64,000 bases of DNA from Achromobacter sp. Bel (lineage in GTDB: Bacteria > Pseudomonadota > Gammaproteobacteria > Burkholderiales > Burkholderiaceae_B). Location of the stretch: the NCBI RefSeq assembly GCF_012928505.1, contig NZ_JABBJN010000005.1:124001-188000 (forward strand). Direction: 5' to 3'. A program made the translations under genes and the position numbers. This document shows positions 1 to 9,476 of the stretch, in pieces; within the stretch, counting starts at the first letter, position 1; every line of letters starts with the position of its first letter. The notes below the pieces were generated by a model. The model worked only from the letters and a program-made list of their open reading frames with translations. It did not search any database and was not told where the DNA came from.

Positions 1-1191
1 CAGCGCCATGCTGGCCGCCGTGGCCAGGCGCCAGTGGCGCACGGCATCGGCGGGACGGTCCAGGCGATCGTACAGGCTGCCCAGCAGCGCATGCGTCCGC
101 GCATCGCTGCGGCGGCTGAGGCTGCGCAGCAGATAGCGTTCGGCCTGGCCCCAGAGTTGGCCGTTCAGGCACAACATGCCCAGCGCGGTCAGCAGGTCGG
201 GATCCGTAGGACGCTGCTGCAGCCAGGTTTCGGCCTTCGCCAGGCGACGCGACACCTGCTCGGCTTCGCAGCGGGCATAGGCCGCCACCAGCGTCGGATT
301 GAACTTCACGGCAACAGCGGCTTCCAGCACACGGGCCGCTTCGTTGGCTTCGCCGGCGGCGTCGAAGGCGGCCGCGCCAGCCAACGCGACGTCGGGCAGC
401 AGGCGTTCTTCGGCCTTCAGGTCTTTCCAGATGGCGCGCCACGCGTCGCTATTGGCGGCGGCGCGCAAACGCGCCGCGCCGGAAGCGTCGATCAGTTGGT
501 CGGCTTCGCTGCGGGCCAGCGCATTGCGGCGCACCAGGCCGCGGGCGAGCGTGAAGACCTGCTCGTCGTGCTGCAACGCCGTGTGCGCGCGCAACAGCAG
601 GCGCATGGTGTGCAGGTGGCGGGCCCCGCCATCGGCCAGCGGCGCCAGCACCGCCAGCGCGCGCTCGGCGCGACCTTGATCCAGCAGCATGTCGGCCGAG
701 ACCGTGGCTGTGGCTTCCACCAGGCCAGGTTCCGTGCCCGCGTGTTCCTGCGCGGTCGCCAGCAGGCGGTCGCGGCGGTCGAATTCGCCCAGGCCATGCG
801 CGGCGCGCGCGGCGGACAGGGCGGCCAGCACGCGGCGGCTCTGGACCTTGGTCTGGTCAAGCAGTTTGGTCAGATCCTTTTCGGCGTGGGTATAGCGGCC
901 TTCCAGCAGGCCGATCCAGCCGCGCTCCAGCAATTCGTGGTCGCGCGCCTGCGCGCGTTTGCCGCGCCAGACGCGGACGCGGTCGGGAATGGCCAGCAGC
1001 CACGCCAGCAGACGCAGGCCGATATACAGCACGATGAAGGCCGCGATGATCAGCAGGACGGCCAGCGTCAGCGACATCCCGATGCGCCACGGCCAGACCA
1101 GCAACAGCACGTTGCCGGAATGTGAACGCAGCACCACCGCCAGGGCGACGGCGACGACGGCAAGCAGCAGAGTCCAGAACCAGGTACGCAT
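1..1191 (-). CDS. hemY: HemY-like heme biosynthesis membrane protein, partial
   Basis: The frame is open from an ATG at 1191 to the left edge, so the C-terminus is missing. The protein starts MRTWFWTLLLAVVAVALAVV, has a second hydrophobic segment near residues 40-70, and then a long helical region rich in Ala, Leu and Arg that reads as TPR repeats, as in HemY. HemY proteins are inner-membrane TPR proteins associated with late heme synthesis; their biochemical role is not settled. The start lies 5 nt after the hemX stop and hemC-hemD-hemX run in the same direction, which fixes the identity better than the sequence alone. Opposite-strand frames here are shadows. Confidence 0.88.
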   Translation of the reverse strand, partial: MRTWFWTLLLAVVAVALAVVLRSHSGNVLLLVWPWRIGMSLTLAVLLIIAAFIVLYIGLRLLAWLLAIPDRVRVWRGKRAQARDHELLERGWIGLLEGRYTHAEKDLTKLLDQTKVQSRRVLAALSAARAAHGLGEFDRRDRLLATAQEHAGTEPGLVEATATVSADMLLDQGRAERALAVLAPLADGGARHLHTMRLLLRAHTALQHDEQVFTLARGLVRRNALARSEADQLIDASGAARLRAAANSDAWRAIWKDLKAEERLLPDVALAGAAAFDAAGEANEAARVLEAAVAVKFNPTLVAAYARCEAEQVSRRLAKAETWLQQRPTDPDLLTALGMLCLNGQLWGQAERYLLRSLSRRSDARTHALLGSLYDRLDRPADAVRHWRLATAASMAL

Positions 1192-1196
1192 AAGGC

Positions 1197-2390
1197 TCAG
1201 TCCTGCCCGCTAGTCTTGAAACCCGCGGCGCGCAGGGCGGCCACGGCGTTCAGGCTGTCGGCCACTTCCGGCATGCGCACGGCGATGTCGGTCTGCGCCA
1301 GTTCGCGTGCCAGCGTCTGGGCGGCGACGGTGTCGGGGGAGCGGTTGTCGAAGTACTTGGCCAGCGTGACGCCAACGTTGTCGAGTTCACTCTTCCAGAC
1401 GGCAGGCTGGCGCATCAGCATGGCCAGTTGCACGGTCAGCAGGCGCTGGCGCAGCGTGCCGCGCACCTGGTCGGCCTGTTCGGGCGACAGCAGCAAGGCG
1501 GCGGGTTCGTCCACGCGCTGGATGGTGATCAGTCCGCCCAGTTCCTGCGCCAGCGCGGAACCCGCGCGGCCGGGCCACGAGACCACTTCGGCGCGCCAGC
1601 GCTGCCACCACGGGGCATCGGCCGGCAAGCCAGCCTGGGGGTCGACCACCGGCGCGGGCGCCACGGCCGGGCGGCTTTCGCCGGCGGCAGCCACGCCAGG
1701 GGCGACGGCGTCCGGCACCAGCAAGGGGGCTTTGCCGACCAGCGACACCAGGCGCTCGATGCGCGCCGATTGGGCCGGGATGTCCACGGTGGACACGGCG
1801 CGCAAGCGGTCCAGGTCGCCGTTGATGGCCTGTTGCAGACTGGAGAAGCGCGGACGGTCGGCGCGGGCCAGGCGCGATTGCGCGGTTTCAAGCGCGACGA
1901 TCGCATTGGACACGTTGCCGGCCAGGCGCAATTGCTGGTTGGCGATGGTCAGCAGGCGTTCGACGTCGTTGGCCAGCAGTTCATCACTGGCGCTGTCGTT
2001 GAAGTTCTGCCAGGCCAGTTGCAGCGCGTTGTATTGGCTTTGCGTTTCGCGCACCGTGTCTTCAAGCTCGCCCACGCGGCCGGCCTGAGCTTGCGCCAGG
2101 GCCAGGGCCTCGCGCGTGTCCTTGCGGGCTTGCGCCACGTCGGCCGTCAGCGTGTCGATGCGCGACGCGACCTCGCGCCCGGCGGACACGAACTGCGTGC
2201 GCTGCTTCCACAGCGCGTACCCCAGGCCCACGGCCAGCAGGATGACGATTATCAGCGCGGTGACCAATGGGCCACTGCCGCGCTTGGCCGGACGGGCCCG
2301 GGCGGAATCGGCCGGGGCCGATGCGGGCGCGCTTGCGCCCGGGGCGGCCGAGGGAACGACCGGATCGGTAGCGGGAGTCTTATCTGTCAT
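1197..2390 (-). CDS. hemX: HemX-like uroporphyrinogen-III C-methyltransferase-family membrane protein
   Basis: About 397 residues. A disordered Ala/Pro-rich N-terminus is followed by one membrane segment (VTALIIVILLAVGLGYALW, near residues 40-60), then a coiled-coil stretch and an alpha-helical periplasmic-type domain. This is the layout of HemX. The family carries the name uroporphyrinogen methyltransferase, but HemX lacks a clear SAM-binding methylase fold, so an enzymatic role is doubtful. The ATG at 2390 (MTDKTPATDP) is chosen over a TTG at 2441, because the longer form would overlap the hemD end and add atypical residues. It sits between hemD and hemY as a co-transcribed gene. Confidence 0.88.
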   Translation of the reverse strand: MTDKTPATDPVVPSAAPGASAPASAPADSARARPAKRGSGPLVTALIIVILLAVGLGYALWKQRTQFVSAGREVASRIDTLTADVAQARKDTREALALAQAQAGRVGELEDTVRETQSQYNALQLAWQNFNDSASDELLANDVERLLTIANQQLRLAGNVSNAIVALETAQSRLARADRPRFSSLQQAINGDLDRLRAVSTVDIPAQSARIERLVSLVGKAPLLVPDAVAPGVAAAGESRPAVAPAPVVDPQAGLPADAPWWQRWRAEVVSWPGRAGSALAQELGGLITIQRVDEPAALLLSPEQADQVRGTLRQRLLTVQLAMLMRQPAVWKSELDNVGVTLAKYFDNRSPDTVAAQTLARELAQTDIAVRMPEVADSLNAVAALRAAGFKTSGQD

Positions 2391-2427
2391 GACGCGATTG
2401 TATTCGGTGTCTGTCCGATGCAACGAA

Positions 2428-3228
2428 TCAAGCAGCAACAAAAGCCTGGAAAATCGACTCGTCGTTGGGCAAGCAGATTTTTACCATTGCTGATGGCTCG
2501 GCGCCATGACGGCCAGGCGGCACGCGGCGTGCCAGCGAGGGATGCGTCAGCACGAAGCGGCACTCGCCCCACCAGGCAAGCAGCCCAGCAGCATCCAGGC
2601 AGGCGCGCACGGCATCCGCCCCTTCGCCACTGGTGATGAGCCAGGTGGCGCTGACGCCCGCATCCGCCCAGCCCCGCAGCGCCGCCAGTTGCGCGGCGTC
2701 CCAGTTCGCAGGGCGGCGCAGATAGGCCGCATGGCGCCTCACGGCCACACCGTGCGCCTCAAGCCGGTCGCCCAGCCAGTCCCTGCCCTGGGTGCCGCGC
2801 ACCAGCAGCACGCGGGCCGGCAGCCGCGGCAGGCCACCAAGCACGTCCCACAAGGCTTCGGAGTCGTGGCTGGGCGCATTCTCGCCAGGATGCAGGACTG
2901 TTGTATTCGCGCCAAAACCGGGCGACTCGCGCAGCCCCTGGGCACTGGCGGGCCCGACGGTGGCAGCGATCGTGCCAGCCGGCCAGACAGCCGGGCCGTC
3001 GGCGCGGGCCAACTGGTCCAGGTATTGCTTGCCGGCATTGCCGCTGACAAACACGACCATGTCGAAGTCAGCCGGCCGCGGCAGGTCCGCGGCGGCAACA
3101 TCCAGGGCGTGGATTTCAAGGGCAGGCAGGATGCAGGCGGACCAGCCGGCGTCGTTCAGACGGTCGGCCAGCGCCTCGTTTCGGCCCGCGGGCCGTGTCA
3201 GGACAGCGACTCGCGGCGGCGTGGACAT
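2428..3228 (-). CDS. hemD: uroporphyrinogen-III synthase
   Basis: 266 residues, the usual HemD length. The enzyme closes hydroxymethylbilane to uroporphyrinogen III with inversion of ring D. The N-terminus [20 protein letters not shown] matches the family start (V-L-T-R-P-x-x-x-N). A TWLITSGEGADAV stretch near residue 190 matches the conserved T-S block. Sequence conservation in this family is low, so the position directly after hemC supports the call. The ATG shares one base with the hemC stop (TGATG), implying coupled translation. Confidence 0.93.
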   Translation of the reverse strand: MSTPPRVAVLTRPAGRNEALADRLNDAGWSACILPALEIHALDVAAADLPRPADFDMVVFVSGNAGKQYLDQLARADGPAVWPAGTIAATVGPASAQGLRESPGFGANTTVLHPGENAPSHDSEALWDVLGGLPRLPARVLLVRGTQGRDWLGDRLEAHGVAVRRHAAYLRRPANWDAAQLAALRGWADAGVSATWLITSGEGADAVRACLDAAGLLAWWGECRFVLTHPSLARRVPPGRHGAEPSAMVKICLPNDESIFQAFVAA

Positions 3229-4175
3229 CAGTCCGGCCGGGGGTCGTCTTGCAGCAGTTCCTGGAGGATGGCGGCGGCGCCGGCATCCAGCAGCTCTTGT
3301 GCGGCGGCTTCACCCAGCGCCTCGGCGTTGACCACCGGACCGCTGCGGGTCGTGTGGACCATGCGCGTGCCGTCGGGCGATGCCACCAGCGCGCGCAACG
3401 ACAGCGTGTCGCCCGAGATCTCGGCGAATGCCGCCAGCGGCACCTGACAGGAGCCGCCGAGCTTGCGGGACACCGCCCGTTCCGCGAGCACGCACGACGT
3501 GGTCGTCGAGCTGATCAGCGGCGCCAGCCAGGCGCGCATGTCGTCGCGGTCGTCGCGGATCTCGATGCCGAGCGCGCCCTGCCCGGCTGCCGGCAGGCTG
3601 TCGGCCGGGTCCAGCAGGCTGCTGATGCGCCCGCCTAGCCCCAGGCGTTCCAGCCCGGCGGCCGCAAGCACGATGGCGTCGTATTCGCCCTTGTCCAGTT
3701 TGCCCAGGCGCGTGTCCAGGTTGCCGCGCAGCGGCTTGACCACGAGGGCCGGATAGCGCGCGCGGATCTGCGATTCGCGGCGCAGGCTGGACGTGCCCAC
3801 GACCGCGCCCGCCGGCAGGTCTGCCAGGCTCGCATAGCGGTTGGACACGAAGGCATCGCGCGGATCTGCGCGATCAAGGACGGCGCAAAGCTCGAACGGG
3901 GCTTGCAGATCCACCGGCACGTCCTTCAAGGAGTGCACGGCGAGATCGGCGCGTCCGTCGAGCAGCGCGTTTTCGAGTTCCTTGACGAACAGACCTTTGC
4001 CGCCCACTTTGGACAGGGTGCGGTCGAGGATCTGGTCGCCCCGGGTCGTCAGGGTAAGAAGCTCAACCGCGCACGCCGGGTACAGCGTGCGCAGCCGGTC
4101 GCGCACATGCTCGGCTTGCCACAGGGCAAGCCGGCTGGCGCGGGTCGCGATGACCAGGCGTTGCGGAAGAGACAC
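3228..4175 (-). CDS. hemC: hydroxymethylbilane synthase (porphobilinogen deaminase)
   Basis: 315 residues. It polymerises four porphobilinogen units to hydroxymethylbilane on a dipyrromethane cofactor. The start reads [16 protein letters not shown], a family signature, and the cofactor-binding cysteine is present at residue 243 in [11 protein letters not shown]. The Lys/Arg-rich substrate loop [12 protein letters not shown] is near residues 149-160. The start is GTG at 4175, 9 nt after the stop of the small membrane peptide gene at 4185-4307, without a strong ribosome-binding site, so translation may be coupled to that gene. First gene of hemC-D-X-Y. Confidence 0.96.
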   Translation of the reverse strand: MSLPQRLVIATRASRLALWQAEHVRDRLRTLYPACAVELLTLTTRGDQILDRTLSKVGGKGLFVKELENALLDGRADLAVHSLKDVPVDLQAPFELCAVLDRADPRDAFVSNRYASLADLPAGAVVGTSSLRRESQIRARYPALVVKPLRGNLDTRLGKLDKGEYDAIVLAAAGLERLGLGGRISSLLDPADSLPAAGQGALGIEIRDDRDDMRAWLAPLISSTTTSCVLAERAVSRKLGGSCQVPLAAFAEISGDTLSLRALVASPDGTRMVHTTRSGPVVNAEALGEAAAQELLDAGAAAILQELLQDDPRPD

Positions 4176-4184
4176 GTGACGTCA

Positions 4185-4307
4185 TCAAACGAAATTGGAG
4201 ACGATGACCGTCGCGATTACCCCGAGGATGGCCAGCACGAAAAGGCCCTGAAGGAGGCTCAGGCCCGATTCGGATTGCTGGGGATCAACGGATCTACGCA
4301 GACTCAT
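4185..4307 (-). CDS. 40-residue single-span membrane peptide resembling a prepilin N-terminus
   Basis: ATG at 4307 is preceded by a good ribosome-binding site (AAGGA, 5-6 nt spacing) and overlaps the end of the TerC-family gene by 14 nt. After a short polar head (MSLRRSVDPQQSESG) comes one hydrophobic helix, LSLLQGLFVLAILGVIATVI, ending in VSNFV. The G-LSLLQ junction followed by a long hydrophobic helix resembles class III prepilin signals, but the usual Glu at position +5 is Gln and no globular domain follows. It could be a small regulatory or accessory membrane peptide. It leads directly into hemC. Function unknown. Confidence 0.65.
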   Translation of the reverse strand: MSLRRSVDPQQSESGLSLLQGLFVLAILGVIATVIVSNFV

Positions 4308-5010
4308 GGGATTCCTTGGAAGCGGTTTTGCGGCTTGCCAGCCACCGTCCAAGGACAACAACGAGCAAGGCGCCGATAATTTCAGCGGCGATTTTAACCG
4401 TAGTGGGCTGAACACCGAATTGACGTTCGACAATAACGTCGGTAATCAGCATGCCGCCGGCGATCCAGCCCAGCAAGGCGGCGCCAAACGTAACCACCAA
4501 CGGGTACTTGTCGATCAGCTTGAGAACCAGCGTGCTGCCCCAGATGATGATCGGCACGCTGACGATCAGGCCGAAGGCGACCAGGCCGATCTGATGGTCG
4601 GCATGCGCGTTCTGGGCTGCGCCGGCAATGGCGATCACGTTGTCCAGGCTCATCACGAAGTCGGCGATGATGATGGTCTTGATGGCGGCGGCGATGGATG
4701 TCCCGCCCTTCACGTTGCCATGCGCATCGTCTTCAGGAACCAGGAGCTTGACGCCGATCCAGACGAGCAGCAGGCCGCCCACGACTTTCAGGAACGGAAT
4801 CGACAGGAGCGTCAGGGCGAAAGCGATCAGTACGACACGCAGGATGATGGCGCCCGCGGTGCCCCACAGGATGCCCTGCATGCGCTGCTTGGGGGCCAGG
4901 TTGCGACAAGCCAGCGCGATCACGACGGCGTTGTCGCCGCCCAGCAGGATGTCGATGAGGATGATCTGGAATACCGCTGCCCAACTCAGCGTCTGGAAAA
5001 ACTCAAGCAC
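4294..5010 (-). CDS. TerC-family integral membrane protein (copy 1)
   Basis: About 238 residues with seven or so membrane spans. The TerC signature GGDNAVVIAL occurs near residue 22 and MSLDNVIAIA near residue 125; the paired acidic residues in these spans are thought to bind metal. Proteins of this family (Alx/YceF type) export Mn2+ or relate to pH and tellurite resistance. The GTG at 5010 (reading MLEFFQTLSW) is chosen because the longer frame would run through a terminator hairpin of the upstream gene. It is a paralogue of the neighbouring gene at 5125. It is followed by the 40-residue peptide and hemC. Confidence 0.88.
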   Translation of the reverse strand: MLEFFQTLSWAAVFQIILIDILLGGDNAVVIALACRNLAPKQRMQGILWGTAGAIILRVVLIAFALTLLSIPFLKVVGGLLLVWIGVKLLVPEDDAHGNVKGGTSIAAAIKTIIIADFVMSLDNVIAIAGAAQNAHADHQIGLVAFGLIVSVPIIIWGSTLVLKLIDKYPLVVTFGAALLGWIAGGMLITDVIVERQFGVQPTTVKIAAEIIGALLVVVLGRWLASRKTASKESHESA

Positions 5011-5045
5011 TATAGAACCCCCGAAGGCATTTATATGAAAAGAAA

Positions 5046-5091
5046 GGCCGGTCCCGAGCCGGCCATCCTGCCGCGCCTTGCACGGCAGGAT
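5046..5091 (-). terminator. two stacked hairpins between the TerC paralogues
   Basis: Reading leftward, a perfect 9-bp stem (ATCCTGCCG / CGGCAGGAT, 5065-5091) is followed by GGCCGG / CCGGCC (5046-5064) and a T-rich tail (TTTCTTTTC). This looks like a terminator for the upstream TerC gene, possibly leaky, since the second TerC gene starts only about 35 nt further on. Confidence 0.7.
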
Positions 5092-5124
5092 CATTCAAAA
5101 CAACTAATTATTGTAATTCAGCTT

Positions 5125-5823
5125 TCAGTCAGCTTTCTGGCGCATCAGCAAAACTTTACCAATTGCCAGCACCAGCACCGCGCCCAGCGCGCCCATCATC
5201 AGCTCGAAGCTGTGATGCGTGACGCCCAATGCCGCGTCGATGCGCGCCACCGGTTCCTGCAGGGCGGGGTCTCCCACCAGCAATTCACCTGCAATGAAGC
5301 CCAGCAGTGCCGCCCCCACCCAGACAATGACCGGGAAACGTTCGATGACCTTCAGAAGCAGCGTGCTGCCGAAGATGACCAGGGGGATACTGATGGCCAG
5401 GCCCAATACCAGCAAGGTCGTGTCGCCCATCGCGGCGGCAGCGACCGCCACCACGTTGTCCAGGCTCATGACCAGGTCGGCAATCATGATAGTGCGAATT
5501 GCGGTCAGCAGATTACCTTGCGTCTTGCCCGCGCCGTCATCTTCGCCTTCCGGCAACAGCAGCGTCACGCCGATGTAGACCAGGAGCAGCGCGCCGATCA
5601 GCTTCAGATACGGCAGCAGCAGCAACTTGGCCGCGACCAGGGTCAGCACGATACGCATGATGATCGCGGCGGCCGAGCCGATCGTGATCGCTTTCTTCTG
5701 TTGCGCCGGCGGCAACGAACGCGCTGCCAGCGCAATAACCACGGCGTTGTCGCCTGATAGCAGGATGTTGACCCAAATGATCTGGAGCAACGCTATCCAG
5801 AATGCCGCTGAACTGAGTTCCAT
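5125..5823 (-). CDS. TerC-family integral membrane protein (copy 2)
   Basis: 232 residues, hydrophobic throughout. It begins MELSSAAFWIALLQIIWVNI and carries the TerC motifs SGDNAVVIALAAR near residue 24 and MSLDNVVAVAAAA near residue 120. It is clearly paralogous to the next gene leftward, and the two form a tandem pair separated by a double hairpin. Family members transport Mn2+ or other divalent metals, or act in tellurite resistance; the substrate here cannot be told. The promoter-proximal copy of the pair. Confidence 0.9.
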   Translation of the reverse strand: MELSSAAFWIALLQIIWVNILLSGDNAVVIALAARSLPPAQQKKAITIGSAAAIIMRIVLTLVAAKLLLLPYLKLIGALLLVYIGVTLLLPEGEDDGAGKTQGNLLTAIRTIMIADLVMSLDNVVAVAAAAMGDTTLLVLGLAISIPLVIFGSTLLLKVIERFPVIVWVGAALLGFIAGELLVGDPALQEPVARIDAALGVTHHSFELMMGALGAVLVLAIGKVLLMRQKAD

Positions 5824-5958
5824 GCCTCTCTTTCCCAGGTGATGATCCCCCTAGGACAAACCAAATGAATGGATGAAAAAAACGAAAACCGTACTGACCG
5901 TCTTGGTGCGAGCCCGACGGCATTCTTGCTGGGTACGTGCGAAATTTCTTTCATTATA
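5824..5958 (-). promoter_or_regulatory. promoter and leader of the TerC pair
   Basis: A perfect TATAAT (reverse strand of 5953-5958) lies about 130 nt before the TerC start, with no good -35 at 17 bp. The leader contains a hairpin just before the start (CCTAGG pairing with CCTGGG around 5835-5856). TerC genes often follow a yybP-ykoY Mn2+ riboswitch, but its conserved GGGGAGTAG-like core was not found here. Confidence 0.5.
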
Positions 5959-6060
5959 GTTTCGTTCAGCTTTCCGTATGTTTGGGCGACCGCGATATGG
6001 ACACGGGATTTCCCTAGGTCCGCCCCGGAATTTTCAGCGCGCTCACTGCGCGAGAACGAA

Positions 6061-6086
6061 AAAAAGCCCGCCGAAGCGGGCTTTTT
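6061..6086. terminator. bidirectional terminator after sucD
   Basis: AAAAAGCCCGC, CGAA loop, GCGGGCTTTTT. It has T-runs on both strands. It ends the leftward sucC-sucD unit 18 bp after the sucD stop. Confidence 0.9.
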
Positions 6087-6103
6087 GGCGCAATGCTGAA
6101 GAC

Positions 6104-6985
6104 TTACAGCACCGACTTGAGCAGCTTGCCCATTTCGGAGGGGTTGCGCGTGGTGCGGATGCCGCAAGCTTCCATGACTTCCAGCTTGGCGTCGGCCGTG
6201 TCGGCGCCACCGGAGATCAGGGCGCCAGCGTGGCCCATGCGCTTGCCGGCGGGAGCCGTGACACCCGCGATGAAGCCGACGACCGGCTTCTTCATGTTGT
6301 CCTTGGCCCACTCAGCGGCGTTGACTTCGTCCGGACCGCCGATTTCGCCGATCATGATGACGGCGTCGGTGTCGGGATCGTCATTGAACAGCTTCAGGAC
6401 GTCGACGTGCTTCAGGCCGTTGATGGGGTCGCCACCGATGCCGACGGCGCTGGATTGACCCAGGCCCAGCTCGGTGACTTGCGCCACGGCTTCGTACGTC
6501 AGGGTGCCCGAACGGCTGACGATACCGATGCGGCCCTTGCGGTGGATGTGACCCGGCATGATGCCGATCTTGATTTCGTCCGGCGTGATCAGACCCGGGC
6601 AGTTCGGGCCCAGCAGCAGCGTCTTGCTGCCCTTGGCCTTCATGCGGTTCTTGACTTCCAGCATGTCGCGGACCGGGATGCCTTCGGTAATGCAGATCAC
6701 CAGATCCAGTTCAGCTTCGACAGCTTCCCAGATGGCGGCGGCGGCGCCGGCCGGCGGCACGTAGATGACGGACACGGTTGCGCCCGTGTCGGCCTTGGCG
6801 TCTTTCACCGAAGCGAAAATCGGCACGCCTTCGAAGTCTTCACCCGCCTTTTTGGGGTTCACGCCGGCCACGAAGGCAGCTTTACCATTGGCGTACTCAC
6901 GGCACATGCGGGTGTGGAACTGGCCCGTCTTGCCCGTAATGCCCTGGGTGATGACTTTGGTGTCCTTGTTGATCAGAATCGACAT
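6104..6985 (-). CDS. sucD: succinate-CoA ligase, ADP/GDP-forming, alpha subunit
   Basis: 293 residues, the usual length. The alpha subunit binds CoA and carries the phosphohistidine of this TCA-cycle enzyme. The N-terminal CoA-binding domain starts MSILINKDTKVITQGITGKT, and the active-site His lies in the GHAGALISGG block near residue 247. The gene follows sucC by 20 nt and ends in a strong terminator. Nothing unusual. Confidence 0.98.
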   Translation of the reverse strand: MSILINKDTKVITQGITGKTGQFHTRMCREYANGKAAFVAGVNPKKAGEDFEGVPIFASVKDAKADTGATVSVIYVPPAGAAAAIWEAVEAELDLVICITEGIPVRDMLEVKNRMKAKGSKTLLLGPNCPGLITPDEIKIGIMPGHIHRKGRIGIVSRSGTLTYEAVAQVTELGLGQSSAVGIGGDPINGLKHVDVLKLFNDDPDTDAVIMIGEIGGPDEVNAAEWAKDNMKKPVVGFIAGVTAPAGKRMGHAGALISGGADTADAKLEVMEACGIRTTRNPSEMGKLLKSVL

Positions 6986-7005
6986 TTGTGAATCCTTGAA
7001 TTTTT

Positions 7006-8166
<1,161 letters not shown>

Positions 8167-8176
8167 GTGTTACCTG

Positions 8177-8779
8177 TCAGGACGTATGAGAAAGAGAAGG
8201 TGAATCGGAGGACGAATCGGCCGATGCCTCAGCGCTACCCCCGGTGTACCACTTGGGATAATGCTCAGCCACCACCGGGCCGCCCGTGCTGAGCGCATGG
8301 CAGCCGTCCAATTGGAATGGACGCCGGTTCGGGTTGGTTTCCTGCCGCCGGCGGTTGGCCATGGTCTGGACCGCCGCGGTGGGAAGCACCTGCGACAGCT
8401 CGGTCATGTGCGTACAGCCTTCCACATGCCCGAACCGCTCTTTGACCTGGCGGCGGAATCCCTTGAGCAGATTCATGCCGATCAGATCAGTGTAAGCCGG
8501 CTCGATGGCCATGCAATGACCGCCATAAGGGGCGGCGTCATAGACGGCCTGCGCCGCCACGATCGAGAAATTCTCGTCGATGGTGATGCGCAGGTGCATA
8601 TGGTGGATGGGCTGCCCGGCCTTGAACATCTTGCCGTCGCTCTTGGGAAAATCGTACGCCTTCACGTCGATCAGCTCGGCTTCCAGATCCCAGTTGCCGT
8701 CTTCGCGCGCGTACGACTGCACGCGTATGGAACGCGTGTGCAGCGGTTGGCGAGGGTAATCCGGCGGTGGCAAGGGCAT
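8177..8779 (-). CDS. DUF2889-family protein
   Basis: About 200 residues from the ATG at 8779 (MPLPPPDYPRQPLHTRSIRV). The pattern LHTRSIRVQSYAREDGNWDL, then HHMHLRITIDENFSI and a Cys/His-containing GHCMAIEP, then GCTHMTEL, matches DUF2889. Members are often found beside aromatic, phenylacetate or acyl-CoA genes and have no settled function. The Cys and His residues could bind metal. The longer frame to 8923 would overlap the upstream PPTase gene and is not preferred. It lies between the PPTase/NRPS pair and sucC. Confidence 0.75.
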   Translation of the reverse strand: MPLPPPDYPRQPLHTRSIRVQSYAREDGNWDLEAELIDVKAYDFPKSDGKMFKAGQPIHHMHLRITIDENFSIVAAQAVYDAAPYGGHCMAIEPAYTDLIGMNLLKGFRRQVKERFGHVEGCTHMTELSQVLPTAAVQTMANRRRQETNPNRRPFQLDGCHALSTGGPVVAEHYPKWYTGGSAEASADSSSDSPSLSHTS

Positions 8780-8861
8780 GCTGGGGGCCTGCGGGGCGAA
8801 GATGGCCTGCGCATGGTGCGCGGCAACAAAACCTTCAAAGTATAGCGCAGGCGGCCGGCCA

Positions 8862-9476
8862 TCAACCGTCTTGGCGCGGCCCATCTGCTGGGGGACAGAG
8901 CGCGGCGGAGGCCCAGAGACCATCGTGGCGGACCTGGGCGGTCAGGCGCGCAGCGGCCAGATGGCACTCCCGCAGGGGCGTGTATTCCTCCAGCCCGCGG
9001 CGGCAGGCTTTCAACCTGGCCTCCAGCGCGCTCCAGGCCCGGGCGAAGGCGTCCGGCCGGCCGGCCGGGGCGCAGGCGGCCAGCCTGGCCGCGACCTCCG
9101 GGCCGCAATAAAGCCGGGCGACGTCGATATCGCCCTCGCCGCCCCCTGCTCCGCCGTCTGCGGCCGCCAAGTCCACGCCCGGCACGCCCAGGCCGGACAA
9201 GCCGCACAAGATATAGGGGCCACAATAAGAGAAGGAGCTGTGCCAGGGGGAACCGGGCTCCATGGCCAGCCCCTTGGGCGTTTCCGTCCAGCGCGCCGCC
9301 GCGCCCGCCCGGCGCGACAGTTCGGCCGCCAGCCACGCGCGGGCCGCCTGGCGCTGGCCATCCCGGCCTGTCGGCAGCCGCAGCAGCCACAGTTCGACCG
9401 GCGCGCCCTCCCCGGTCAACCGCAACGCGGGAGTGACGGTCGGCGGCGCCGCGAACAAGGTCTCAGGTACGTTCAA
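8862..9476 (-). CDS. 4'-phosphopantetheinyl transferase, Sfp-type
   Basis: About 204 residues. The likely start is TTG at 9476, which overlaps the NRPS stop as TTGA, so translation is probably coupled. Family features: HSSFSYCGPYILCGLS near residue 80, then VPGVDLAAADGG near 100 (the G-[IV]-D motif holding a Mg2+ ligand), and FARAWSALEARLKACRRGLEEY near 145-166 (the W-x3-E-A-x2-K motif). It transfers phosphopantetheine from CoA onto carrier proteins; the obvious partner is the carrier domain of the adjacent synthetase. The Glu usually found two residues after the Asp is Ala here, which may alter metal binding. Confidence 0.8.
   Translation of the reverse strand: MNVPETLFAAPPTVTPALRLTGEGAPVELWLLRLPTGRDGQRQAARAWLAAELSRRAGAAARWTETPKGLAMEPGSPWHSSFSYCGPYILCGLSGLGVPGVDLAAADGGAGGGEGDIDVARLYCGPEVAARLAACAPAGRPDAFARAWSALEARLKACRRGLEEYTPLRECHLAAARLTAQVRHDGLWASAALCPPADGPRQDG

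Noticed and set aside
2391-2441. TTG start extending HemX by 17 residues
   Set aside because: Would overlap the hemD 3' end and adds residues not expected for the family; the ATG at 2390 is more likely.
5824-5960. yybP-ykoY Mn2+ riboswitch before the TerC pair
   Set aside because: Looked for the conserved GGGGAGTAG-like core and the paired loops; not found by eye.
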